DNA of 6,518 nucleotides from PVC group bacterium (lineage in GTDB: Bacteria > GCA-001730085 > JADFSZ01): NCBI GenBank assembly GCA_022560555.1, contig JADFSZ010000099.1:1-6518 (forward strand). Direction: 5' to 3'. The notes under the pieces were generated by a model. That model made no database searches. It had not been told where the DNA came from and was given only the letters and a program-made list of their open reading frames with translations. The position numbers and the translations under genes were made by a program. Of this stretch, positions 1 to 6,473 are shown piece by piece (position 1 is the stretch's first letter; the number at the start of each line of letters is the position of its first letter).

Positions 1-2514
1 GGAACTTTGTCTTTAGATCATGAGATCAGTGTTGTGGATAACAACTCAACGGATGGATCTCAGGAAGCGTTTCAAAGCACCTGGGGGTCTCGTATTGAAC
101 TGATTGAAAACCGGGTGAATTGCGGATTTAGCCAGGCGGTTAATCAGGGGCTTCGAAAATCGATTGGCAAGATGATCCTGCTGATCAATTCCGACGTTAT
201 TTTAAATGATGAAGCCCTGAAAGCGATGGCGGCCTATATAAAGGCGCATCCGGATTGCGGGATGGTGTCTGTTCAGCTCCTTGATGAGGATGGCAAAAAG
301 CAGAATTCTTATGATACCTACCCATGCCTGAGAACGGAAGTATTGGGGAAGCCCCTCACCCGGTATCTCACACGTCGTTTCGGAGCTCACAGGAGCCCCA
401 AGGATGAGGTGATGATGGTAGAGAGTTTGGTAGGAGCCTGTTTTTTGGTGTCACGTGAAGCTCTTGGGGTTGTGGGTCCTATGGATGAACGCTATTATTT
501 TTTTATGGAAGAAACAGAGTGGTGTTATCGCATGAATCGGCAAGGATTTCATATTGCGTTTTTACCCCAAGTCAATGTGATTCATAAACAGGGGCAAACA
601 GCGAGTCAATACTGGTATGAAGCTCGCGTTGAGTATCATATCAGCAAGTATCTTTTTTTTGATCAAGTTTACGGATGGCCCTTACGCGTATGCTCACAGG
701 GTTTATCCGCGTTTAGATGCGGAATCAATTTTCTTTTTAATGCCGTGTTAGGCGTTTTTGTGTCTCAAAATAGAAAAAGAGCGGGCCTTTATGGCTATTT
801 GTTGATGTGGCATGTGCGCGGATGTCCCGGAACGTGGGGCTTGAGAATGAATGAAGCGAAAAAGGTTGAAAAATGTGATGGTTCATCTTCGGGCAAAAAC
901 ACGGTTTGGGTTCGGCAACATATCCCTGAGGATGTAAAAAATGAAATTATCCGGATAACAAAAATGATAGATCAGCCTAGAGCGGAGACGGAATATTTCT
1001 CTTTATTAAAAGAATCGAGTGTGAGAAAAATATGGCGCTTCTCATCCGTTGGGGCGTCAGGATTTGTGATAAAAAAACACATACCCAAGGGAGCCGGAAA
1101 GTGGGTGCGGCAATGGTTCTCGCCCTCACAGGCGAAAAGAGAATATCAAGCTGCGTGGCATTTGCAATCCCTCGGCTTGCCGACGGTGACGCCACTTGCC
1201 TATGGCACAAGTACTCACCAGGGTCCCCGAAAGGAATCATTTATTATTTTTGAAGAAATAAAGAATTTAGGTGTTTTGTCAGTTATTTACGAAGATTTTC
1301 AAAAAAACGGCTGTTCATTTCCGAAGGACGATTTGAAATGTCTTGCCGAGATAACGGCCAAAATGCACACACGTAACATTTATCACGCGGATTTCCATAT
1401 CGGGAATATCGGTGTCGTCAGCCATGGATCAGGCAAACAGTTCATTATTATGGATCTACAGCGGATAAAGTTCAAAGGACATTTGTCTAAAAGGAATCGA
1501 AAAAGAGATCTAGCCTATTTTGTGAGTCGATTTTTAAAAAACGATGCTTTGGCTTTTATCAAAGCGTATAATTCATTTTGTTCGGGGCATAAAGATATTG
1601 TGTTTGATGAGATATGGAGGCTTAAACAAAACATTGGAAACAAAAAACGTAAAAGGCGTTTAGCGCAAGCTCTTTATCCGAAGGGAAGCTGTGTTGTCCG
1701 GGAACATGGCTATAAGATTATTTTAGCCGGACGAAATTTTCAAAATCTGATCAAGAACGAATCAATATGGCCGGCTAAGGTCAAAGCCAATCCGGAGAAT
1801 AGAGTCATAAAAAAGTCAAGAACGTCTCAGGTTTATTATGGGAATTTTGGTAATATTGGGACTTGTTATTATAAAATTGATAATTCCCGCGGAGTTTATG
1901 ATTTTATAAAAAATATATTTCGACCCAGCCGGGCTCTGAGAGCTTGGCGGGCCTTGGCTCGTTTAGAACTTTTGGGCTTTCGTGTGCCACAGGCCGTTTT
2001 GTGTGCCGAAAAAAGAAACCTGATATTTTGGCGGGAGAGTTTTCTTATCACAAAATCCGTATCAGGAGCCGTATCTTTAGACCGGTATATCAAAGAGAAC
2101 GAATTATCTGAGAACTTTGCCGCCAAAAAGAAGTTTATTCTGGAGAACTTGGCCGATTTGCTTTTCAGACTGCATCTGCACAAAATTTACCATGCGGATC
2201 TCAAAGCGGCGAATATTCTTATCGATCCAAAAAATCTCGAGATGACGATTATTGATACGGATCGTGTGTATTTTAAGAAATGTCTTTTCGAGAAACATAT
2301 TGTTAAAAATCTATCACAGCTCAATGCCTCGTTTTTTGAAAATGTCAGTATGAAAGAACGGATGCGTTTTTTTCAAAAATACACACAAGGCGCCATGAGT
2401 CGCCCCCAACGATCCCGAGTTTTAAAGGCTGTTCAAACGAAAACAATTTCACGTTGGAAAGAGATCGGAAGATCCGTAAAGAGTATTCCCGGGGGGGCGA
2501 TGAACCATGCCTAA
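1..2514 (+). CDS. GT2 glycosyltransferase fused to two WaaP/Kdo-kinase-like domains (5' partial)
   Basis: Likely a bifunctional LPS or surface-glycan enzyme that transfers a sugar and phosphorylates sugars. The frame is open from base 1. The TTG at 7 is not a credible start, because it lies just before the first nucleotide-binding strand (VVDNNSTDGS), so about 25-35 N-terminal residues are missing. Numbered from codon 7, the GT2 domain spans about 1-280: VVDNNSTDGS 9-18, the DxD-like NSD 61-63, VGACFLVSR 142-150, and the acceptor-side EETEW 168-172. Kinase domain 1 spans about 300-530: candidate ATP lysine K356/K357, alpha-C E379, catalytic loop HADFHIGN 460-467, metal-binding DLQR 483-486. 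Kinase domain 2 spans about 605-795: candidate lysine K623, HADLKAAN 729-736, DTDR 750-753. In domain 2 the residue aligned with E379 is A646. Family knowledge: WaaP and KdkA phosphorylate heptose or Kdo in the LPS core. No signal peptide is visible, and only a weak hydrophobic stretch near 239-252. Each domain's family is fairly sure; the substrates are unknown. Confidence 0.88.
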   Translation, partial: GTLSLDHEISVVDNNSTDGSQEAFQSTWGSRIELIENRVNCGFSQAVNQGLRKSIGKMILLINSDVILNDEALKAMAAYIKAHPDCGMVSVQLLDEDGKKQNSYDTYPCLRTEVLGKPLTRYLTRRFGAHRSPKDEVMMVESLVGACFLVSREALGVVGPMDERYYFFMEETEWCYRMNRQGFHIAFLPQVNVIHKQGQTASQYWYEARVEYHISKYLFFDQVYGWPLRVCSQGLSAFRCGINFLFNAVLGVFVSQNRKRAGLYGYLLMWHVRGCPGTWGLRMNEAKKVEKCDGSSSGKNTVWVRQHIPEDVKNEIIRITKMIDQPRAETEYFSLLKESSVRKIWRFSSVGASGFVIKKHIPKGAGKWVRQWFSPSQAKREYQAAWHLQSLGLPTVTPLAYGTSTHQGPRKESFIIFEEIKNLGVLSVIYEDFQKNGCSFPKDDLKCLAEITAKMHTRNIYHADFHIGNIGVVSHGSGKQFIIMDLQRIKFKGHLSKRNRKRDLAYFVSRFLKNDALAFIKAYNSFCSGHKDIVFDEIWRLKQNIGNKKRKRRLAQALYPKGSCVVREHGYKIILAGRNFQNLIKNESIWPAKVKANPENRVIKKSRTSQVYYGNFGNIGTCYYKIDNSRGVYDFIKNIFRPSRALRAWRALARLELLGFRVPQAVLCAEKRNLIFWRESFLITKSVSGAVSLDRYIKENELSENFAAKKKFILENLADLLFRLHLHKIYHADLKAANILIDPKNLEMTIIDTDRVYFKKCLFEKHIVKNLSQLNASFFENVSMKERMRFFQKYTQGAMSRPQRSRVLKAVQTKTISRWKEIGRSVKSIPGGAMNHA

Positions 2515-3289
2515 TGTATCCATTGTTGTGCCGGTTTACAATCAACCTGAAGTGACAAAACAATGTCTCGAGAGTTTGTTGGCTCACACTTATCAAGGGT
2601 GCGAAATACTTGTGATAGATAACGCTTCTGATGGCCCTACACAGTCGTATTTAAAAACACTGCCTGTGAGGCTTATCACAAACGATGTGAATCGAGGATG
2701 CGCGGGAGCCTGGAATCAGGGAGTGCGTTTGAGCTGCCACGAATATATTTGTATTGTTAACAATGATATTGTTGTCACGCCCGGCTGGCTGGAGGCCCTT
2801 ATGAATTTTTTTCAATCACATCATTATAGTATGATTTCACCCGCGATGAGGGAGGGTGAATTGGATTACGATCTTGATCAATTTAGTCGTCAATTCCAGA
2901 ATTTATGGCGTGATGTGACCCTGAGAGGCGAATTTTACGGAGTGTGTTTTCTGGCCCATCGTACGTTGTATCAAGAGGTGGGACTCTTTGATGAGAATTT
3001 TCGTTTCGGGAAATTTGAAGACGAAGACTTTTATTTTCGTATGCGAAATCAAAATAAAGAAGCGGCCGTAACATGTACCGCATTCATTCATCATTTCGGA
3101 AGCAGGACCATTCAAACTCTTAAGAAAACCCAGGGAGATTTTGAAGAGGATAACCGTAAGTATTTTCAAAAAAAGTGGAAAAAACTTTACTTATGGCGCA
3201 AACTCCGTAAGTGGCGTCTCCTCGGACATCATAAACATGTTACGGACCTTATAAACCGGACACGCGCTTTTATTGCCGGCTCTAAGTGA
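2507..3289 (+). CDS. Family 2 glycosyltransferase
   Basis: A 260-residue GT-A fold glycosyltransferase, predicted cytoplasmic or membrane-peripheral, that transfers a sugar from a nucleotide donor onto a growing glycan. It opens directly with the first GT2 strand (VSIVVPVYNQPE, 4-15), which supports the ATG at 2507. Further motifs are VIDNAS 36-41, the DxD-equivalent NND 85-87 (metal and donor binding), GVCFLAHR 145-152, the FDENF...FEDEDFYFRM region 161-179 that supplies the likely catalytic acid residues, and FIHHFGSRT 193-201. The C-terminal 50 residues are strongly basic and may sit against membrane phosphates (inference). The start overlaps the end of the preceding fusion gene by 8 bases, so translation is probably coupled. 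A G-rich run at 2491-2497 lies 9 bases upstream and is the only candidate ribosome binding site. The donor and acceptor sugars cannot be read from the sequence. Confidence 0.88.
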   Translation: MPNVSIVVPVYNQPEVTKQCLESLLAHTYQGCEILVIDNASDGPTQSYLKTLPVRLITNDVNRGCAGAWNQGVRLSCHEYICIVNNDIVVTPGWLEALMNFFQSHHYSMISPAMREGELDYDLDQFSRQFQNLWRDVTLRGEFYGVCFLAHRTLYQEVGLFDENFRFGKFEDEDFYFRMRNQNKEAAVTCTAFIHHFGSRTIQTLKKTQGDFEEDNRKYFQKKWKKLYLWRKLRKWRLLGHHKHVTDLINRTRAFIAGSK

Positions 3290-3324
3290 GATTTGGTACA
3301 ATACCAAAGGATGAACATAAGGGT

Positions 3325-4107
3325 ATGAATAAGACTATGAACAAAAAACCGCTCTCAAGCTTGTCGATATTTTTCCCCTGCTTTAATGATTCCGGGACCA
3401 TCGCGAGTCTTGTTGTTCTTGCGGATCAAATAGCGAATGAATTAACAGACGATTATGAAGTCATTGTTGTTGACGATGGGTCGACGGATGCCAGCCGTGA
3501 CATTCTTATCAGGTTATCCAAAGACTATCCTGCTCTAAAATTGATTCTGCATAGCAAGAATATGGGATATGGCGGTGCGTTAAGGTCAGGATTCCTCGGA
3601 GCGGATAAGGAATGGGTGTTTTATACGGACGGAGATAACCAATATGATGTGCGGGAATTGAAACGCTTGTGCGAACATGTATGTCCTGATATCGATGTGA
3701 TTAACGGATACAAAGTAGAGCGTTCGGACTCTTTGCACAGAATCATTATTGGTAAGACATATCACTATATTATGAAAATCATGTTTGGATTAAAGATCCG
3801 TGATGTTGACTGTGATTTTCGTCTGATAAGAAAAAGTGTTTTTAGCCAATTTCAATTAAAATATAAAAGCGGGGTTGTGTGTGTGGAACTCATAAAGAAA
3901 ATGGAGCTTTTGGGACTCAACTTCGTTAATGTCCCCGTTCAGCATTATTTCCGTATGCACGGTAAATCCCAGTTTTTTAATTTTCGACGATTGTTGAAAG
4001 TTGCTATTGATATTTTTCGCCTATGGGGGGATATCTTTATCGTGTCTAAAATTCGATATAACAAAGAATCGGCCCCGTCCAAAACCCGAGAGATATCATC
4101 AAGATGA
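3325..4107 (+). CDS. Family 2 glycosyltransferase, DPM synthase-like
   Basis: Resembles the dolichyl/polyprenyl-phosphate mannosyl- or glucosyltransferase branch of GT2, which often loads a sugar onto a lipid carrier or glycan. From the chosen start (260 residues) the motifs are LSIFFPCFND 13-22, VIVVDDGSTD 47-56, the metal-binding TDGDNQYD 101-108, RDVDCDFRLIRK 159-170, and a C-terminal HGKSQF 212-217, the usual RxxGxS-type element. There are no C-terminal transmembrane helices, so it is a soluble, peripheral type. Start choice is uncertain. A GTG at 3286 would overlap the previous stop (GTGA) and add 13 residues unlike the family N-terminus. ATG 3325 and ATG 3337 both fit the domain better, but neither has a strong ribosome binding site: AAAGG at 3306-3310 lies 14 bases before ATG 3325. 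It ends in an ATGA overlap with the SDR gene, consistent with coupled translation. Confidence 0.86.
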   Translation: MNKTMNKKPLSSLSIFFPCFNDSGTIASLVVLADQIANELTDDYEVIVVDDGSTDASRDILIRLSKDYPALKLILHSKNMGYGGALRSGFLGADKEWVFYTDGDNQYDVRELKRLCEHVCPDIDVINGYKVERSDSLHRIIIGKTYHYIMKIMFGLKIRDVDCDFRLIRKSVFSQFQLKYKSGVVCVELIKKMELLGLNFVNVPVQHYFRMHGKSQFFNFRRLLKVAIDIFRLWGDIFIVSKIRYNKESAPSKTREISSR

Positions 4108-5108
4108 GAGAATTTGACATCGCAAAAATGTTTGATCATAAGAACGTTCTGATCACAGGTGGTCTTGGTTTTATCGGCAGCACCGTTGCCAGATATCTTG
4201 TCCAAAAAAGCTCGGCGCGCATTGTTCTGGTGGACTCATTGATTCCTGATTACGGCGGGAATCTTTTTAATATCAACGGGATTGAAGAACGCATGCATGT
4301 GAATATTGCGGATGTGCGTGATGAAAACACCATGAACAATATTGTTAAAAAGCAGGATGTTATATTCAATCTCGCGGGAACATCATCGCATGTTGATTCG
4401 ATGAAAGATCCGTTTACGGATTTGGATATCAACTGCCGAAGCCAATTGTCTATTTTGGAAGCCTGTAGAAAACATAATCCAAATGTCAAAATTGTTTTTT
4501 CGGGAACGCGGGGGGAGTATGGACGGGCAGATTATCTCCCGGTTGACGAGAAACATCCGTTGCATCCCACGGACGTTAACGGTATCAACAATATGGCCGG
4601 GGAATGGTATCACATATTGTATAACAATGTGTATGATATTCGTGCGACCTCATTGAGATTAACCAACACGTATGGACCGCGCCATCAGATGAAGCATAGT
4701 AAGCAAGGTTTCTTGAATTGGTTCATACGCCTCGCGATGGAGGATAAAGAAATTCCCATCTATGGCGACGGGGCTCAAAAAAGGGATTTTAACTTTGTTG
4801 ATGATGTGGCTATGGCCTTGATGATAGCGGCCGCGGATGACAAAGCGAATGGGAGAATCTATAATTTAGGAACCCTGGAACCCGTGAGCGTGGCGGATAT
4901 AGCCCGGATGATTATCAAAGAACTCGGACAGGGACGAATTAAGTTTGTTCCTTTCCCGGAGGATAAAAAGAGAATAGAAATCTGGGATTTTTATAGCGAT
5001 TACGGAAAAATAAAAGATGAGCTTGGTTGGAAGCCAAGTACTTCATTGGCTCGAGGGCTTAAAGATACGATCCGGTTTTATAAGAACAACAAAGAGCATT
5101 ATTGGTGA
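4104..5108 (+). CDS. NAD-dependent epimerase/dehydratase-like protein (extended SDR)
   Basis: A 334-residue extended short-chain dehydrogenase/reductase, the usual family length, expected to bind NAD(P) and act on a nucleotide-diphosphate sugar. The N-terminal Rossmann motif is GGLGFIG 19-25 after VLIT; the acidic residue after the second strand (D44 in VLVDS) favours NAD over NADP. NLAG 89-92, FSGTRGEYG 132-140 (candidate catalytic Thr135), LRLTNTYGP 184-192, and the substrate-domain signature GDGAQKRDFNFVDDVA 221-236 all match the epimerase/dehydratase family. Oddity: in PTDVNGINNMAGE (155-167) the positions that carry Tyr and Lys of YxxxK are N159 and N163. It may be a non-canonical enzyme, or one that binds but does not oxidise the sugar. 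The start forms ATGA with the upstream stop; GAGAGA at 4088-4093 is a fair ribosome binding site. An internal ATG at 4128 is a possible alternative start. It also overlaps the aminotransferase, suggesting both act on the same nucleotide sugar. Confidence 0.88.
   Translation: MREFDIAKMFDHKNVLITGGLGFIGSTVARYLVQKSSARIVLVDSLIPDYGGNLFNINGIEERMHVNIADVRDENTMNNIVKKQDVIFNLAGTSSHVDSMKDPFTDLDINCRSQLSILEACRKHNPNVKIVFSGTRGEYGRADYLPVDEKHPLHPTDVNGINNMAGEWYHILYNNVYDIRATSLRLTNTYGPRHQMKHSKQGFLNWFIRLAMEDKEIPIYGDGAQKRDFNFVDDVAMALMIAAADDKANGRIYNLGTLEPVSVADIARMIIKELGQGRIKFVPFPEDKKRIEIWDFYSDYGKIKDELGWKPSTSLARGLKDTIRFYKNNKEHYW
5091..5096 (+). promoter_or_regulatory. Candidate ribosome binding site for the aminotransferase gene
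   Basis: AAAGAG lies inside the 3' end of the SDR gene. Its spacing is 8 bases to GTG 5105, 5 to TTG 5102 and 14 to GTG 5111. This favours GTG 5105, which also overlaps the SDR stop as GTGA. The match to the anti-Shine-Dalgarno core is only partial. Confidence 0.35.
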
Positions 5109-6229
5109 ATGTGAACATTCCTTTCTTCTATTATCAGCGTGAATATAAAAACATTCGAGCAGATCTCCAAAAAGCGGCCGGGGATGTATTTGCTTCAGGA
5201 CGATTTATTCTTGGCGATCATCTCAAATCATTTGAACAACAATTCGCACAATTTTGTGGGGCCCCATTTGCTGTTGGTGTCGCAAGCGGAACGGATGCGC
5301 TGACACTCGCCCTTTTGGCTTGTAGACTGAAGCCGGGAGATGAGGTGATAACAGTTGCCAATGGGGCTTATCCGACCATAGTGGGGATTGTAAGGGCAGG
5401 ACTTCGTCCGGTATTTGTTGATATTTGTCCCGAAACATGGCTCATGGATTCCAAACAGATCGCGGGCGCTTGTTCCAAAAAAACGAAAGCCATTATTCCC
5501 GTCCATCTTTTCGGGAATATGGTTGATATGAAGGCCTTGTCCAAAAGTGCGAAAACAAAAAAACTGATTGTTATTGAAGATGCGTGTCAAGCTCATGGAG
5601 GGATTCTTGATAAAAAGAAAGCCGGAACTTTTGGGCGTTTCGGATGTTTTAGTTTTTATCCAACCAAAAATTTGGGGGCCTTCGGAGACGGCGGGGCCAT
5701 CATTATGCATCGTCAAAAGGATTATAACGCCTTAAGACAGTCGAGAAATTATGGGCAATCGGATCGGTACAATCATCCCGTATTTGGATTGAACAGTCGT
5801 CTTGATGAATTGCAGGCGGCCTATTTGAGCGTTAAACTCAAATATTTAAAAAGATGGAATCAGTGGCGATCCCATCTAGCTCATTTGTATCGAGAACATC
5901 TGAAAAAAATTGATGAGATTTCCATGCCTTGTATAAACCCCTTAAGCCGGCAAACCCATCACTTATTTGTGATCCGAGTCAAAAAGAGAAATGCCCTGCA
6001 GGCCCATCTAGCCAAACAGGGGATTATGACCCTCATTCATTATCCGATTCCGGCTCACAGACAAAAAGCCTTTCTGGGGCTTGGTTATAAGGCGGGAGAT
6101 TTGCCTCATACGGAGAGATGCTGCCGCGAAATTTTATCCCTTCCCATAAGCCCCTTTTTAAAACCTTCTGAAGTGCGTACTATTTGCTCTTTGATTGAAG
6201 GGTATTATAAGAAAAATACCCGTTCGTGA
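5105..6229 (+). CDS. DegT/DnrJ/EryC1/StrS family sugar aminotransferase
   Basis: A PLP-dependent fold-type I aminotransferase that would convert a keto group on a nucleotide-linked deoxysugar to an amine, usually from glutamate, in the cytoplasm. It is about 374 residues, normal for the family. Numbered from GTG 5105: GVASGTDALTLAL 58-70 forms the phosphate-binding turn; EDACQAHGG 158-166 includes the pyridine-nitrogen Asp159; the Schiff-base lysine is K188 in SFYPTKNLGAFGDGG 183-197; NSRLDELQAA 230-239 and the HYPIPAH segment 312-318 are typical. The N-terminal FFYYQREYKNIRADL and the NSRLDELQAA block resemble QdtB/FdtB-type dTDP-3-keto-6-deoxyhexose aminotransferases, but the exact substrate is not established. 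No sugar 3,4-ketoisomerase or 4,6-dehydratase is in the window. Starts TTG 5102, GTG 5105 and GTG 5111 are all in frame; 5105 gives a GTGA overlap and the best-spaced ribosome binding site. It is the last gene of the operon seen here, and no terminator was recognised right behind it. Confidence 0.92.
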   Translation: MNVNIPFFYYQREYKNIRADLQKAAGDVFASGRFILGDHLKSFEQQFAQFCGAPFAVGVASGTDALTLALLACRLKPGDEVITVANGAYPTIVGIVRAGLRPVFVDICPETWLMDSKQIAGACSKKTKAIIPVHLFGNMVDMKALSKSAKTKKLIVIEDACQAHGGILDKKKAGTFGRFGCFSFYPTKNLGAFGDGGAIIMHRQKDYNALRQSRNYGQSDRYNHPVFGLNSRLDELQAAYLSVKLKYLKRWNQWRSHLAHLYREHLKKIDEISMPCINPLSRQTHHLFVIRVKKRNALQAHLAKQGIMTLIHYPIPAHRQKAFLGLGYKAGDLPHTERCCREILSLPISPFLKPSEVRTICSLIEGYYKKNTRS

Positions 6230-6292
6230 TGATGTCAAAGTAATAATAACAAACAGAGTTACTTACATAAAAATTAAAAGTAGATCGTTTTG

Positions 6293-6326
6293 TTGACATA
6301 TACGACATATATGTGCTACTTATAAA
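6293..6326 (+). promoter_or_regulatory. Candidate sigma-70-type promoter for the riboswitch leader
   Basis: A perfect TTGACA at 6293-6298 stands alone in AT-rich DNA between the aminotransferase stop and the first riboswitch, where a promoter is expected. The -10 box is unclear. TACTTA at 6317-6322 has 18-base spacing and a TG just upstream but a poor match. TATAAA at 6321-6326 is a good match but has 22-base spacing. Transcription would start near 6330-6340, just before the aptamer. The -35 call is better supported than the rest. Confidence 0.4.
6295..6312 (+). repeat. Short direct repeat and palindrome in the promoter spacer
   Basis: GACATATA occurs twice in tandem at 9-base spacing (6295-6302 and 6304-6311). 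The second copy leads into a perfect 10-base palindrome, ACATATATGT, at 6305-6314. It lies in the presumed spacer between -35 and -10, so it could be a repressor site. It is short and AT-rich, so chance is a real alternative. Confidence 0.3.
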
Positions 6327-6342
6327 TACACACATAATATAC

Positions 6343-6424
6343 TACTGAAATAGGGCATACTTTGGGTAACCAAAGGACGCAAAGTTACGGATCCCGCATG
6401 CACGGGATGGCCGATCTACCAGTG
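6343..6424 (+). promoter_or_regulatory. Cyclic-di-GMP-I (GEMM-I) riboswitch aptamer, copy 1
   Basis: The RNA would sense the second messenger c-di-GMP and control the gene that starts beyond the window. Seen in the sequence: a closing helix P1 (TACTG 6343-6347 with CAGTG 6420-6424, one wobble); the conserved AGGGCA at 6352-6357; a perfect 6-bp hairpin CTTTGG/CCAAAG (6360-6375) capped by the GNRA loop GTAA; the class-defining GACGCAAAG at 6376-6384; a second 6-bp hairpin ATCCCG/CGGGAT (6391-6408); and a GGCCG...TACC 3' junction (6409-6420). The order and spacing match the GEMM-I layout that I know from the Vibrio Vc2 aptamer. The G expected to contact the ligand (Vc2 G20) aligns with G6354. 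P3 is short compared with Vc2. The terminator that starts 9 bases downstream is the expected expression platform. A covariance-model hit is the decisive check. Confidence 0.88.
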
Positions 6425-6444
6425 AATTTGATAATCGTATTGGT
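6418..6444 (+). promoter_or_regulatory. Candidate antiterminator pairing of riboswitch copy 1
   Basis: ACCAGTG (6418-6424) can pair with TATTGGT (6438-6444): seven pairs, two of them G-U, around a 13-base loop. The left arm contains the 3' strand of aptamer helix P1. The right arm contains part of the 5' arm of the terminator. The pairing is therefore exclusive with both ligand-bound P1 and the terminator, which is the geometry of an OFF switch. This was found by eye and not by energy calculation. Confidence 0.45.
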
Positions 6445-6466
6445 TGAGAAGCCGTACGATTTTTTT
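6433..6466 (+). terminator. Rho-independent terminator of riboswitch copy 1
   Basis: AATCGTA (6433-6439) pairs perfectly with TACGATT (6455-6461). After one bulged T and a T-G pair the stem continues as GGTT/AGCC (6442-6445 with 6450-6453), closed by a GAGA GNRA-type loop. A run of T follows directly (6461-6466) and more T lies at 6469-6473. Its place between two aptamers makes it the likely expression platform of the first one: ligand binding would free the 5' arm and stop transcription. Confidence 0.78.
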
Positions 6467-6473
6467 GGTTTTT

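Noticed and set aside
7-9. TTG at 7 as the true start of the fusion gene
   Set aside because: The GT2 domain would lack its first strand and nucleotide-binding turn. The frame is open to the window edge, so the gene is cut by the window.
2488-2500. Run of seven G near the end of the fusion gene, as a slippage or phase-variation site linking it to the next gene
   Set aside because: Shifting one way meets TGA at 2501-2503. Shifting the other way enters a frame that is not the downstream gene and soon stops. Slippage would change only the last few residues, so no fusion or useful switch results.
3286-3324. GTG at 3286 as the start of the DPM synthase-like gene
   Set aside because: It gives a neat GTGA overlap, but there is no ribosome binding site upstream and the 13 extra residues are unlike the family N-terminus. 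Kept only as an alternative.
5228-5716. 162-residue open frame on the minus strand inside the aminotransferase gene
   Set aside because: It lies opposite a gene with clear family motifs, its translation shows no recognisable domain, and it is best explained as a codon-use shadow. The other minus-strand frames are rejected for the same reason.
6238-6264. AAGTAA...TTACTT inverted repeat as a terminator for the five-gene operon
   Set aside because: The stem is only 6 bp, all weak pairs but one, with a 15-base loop and no T-run after it.
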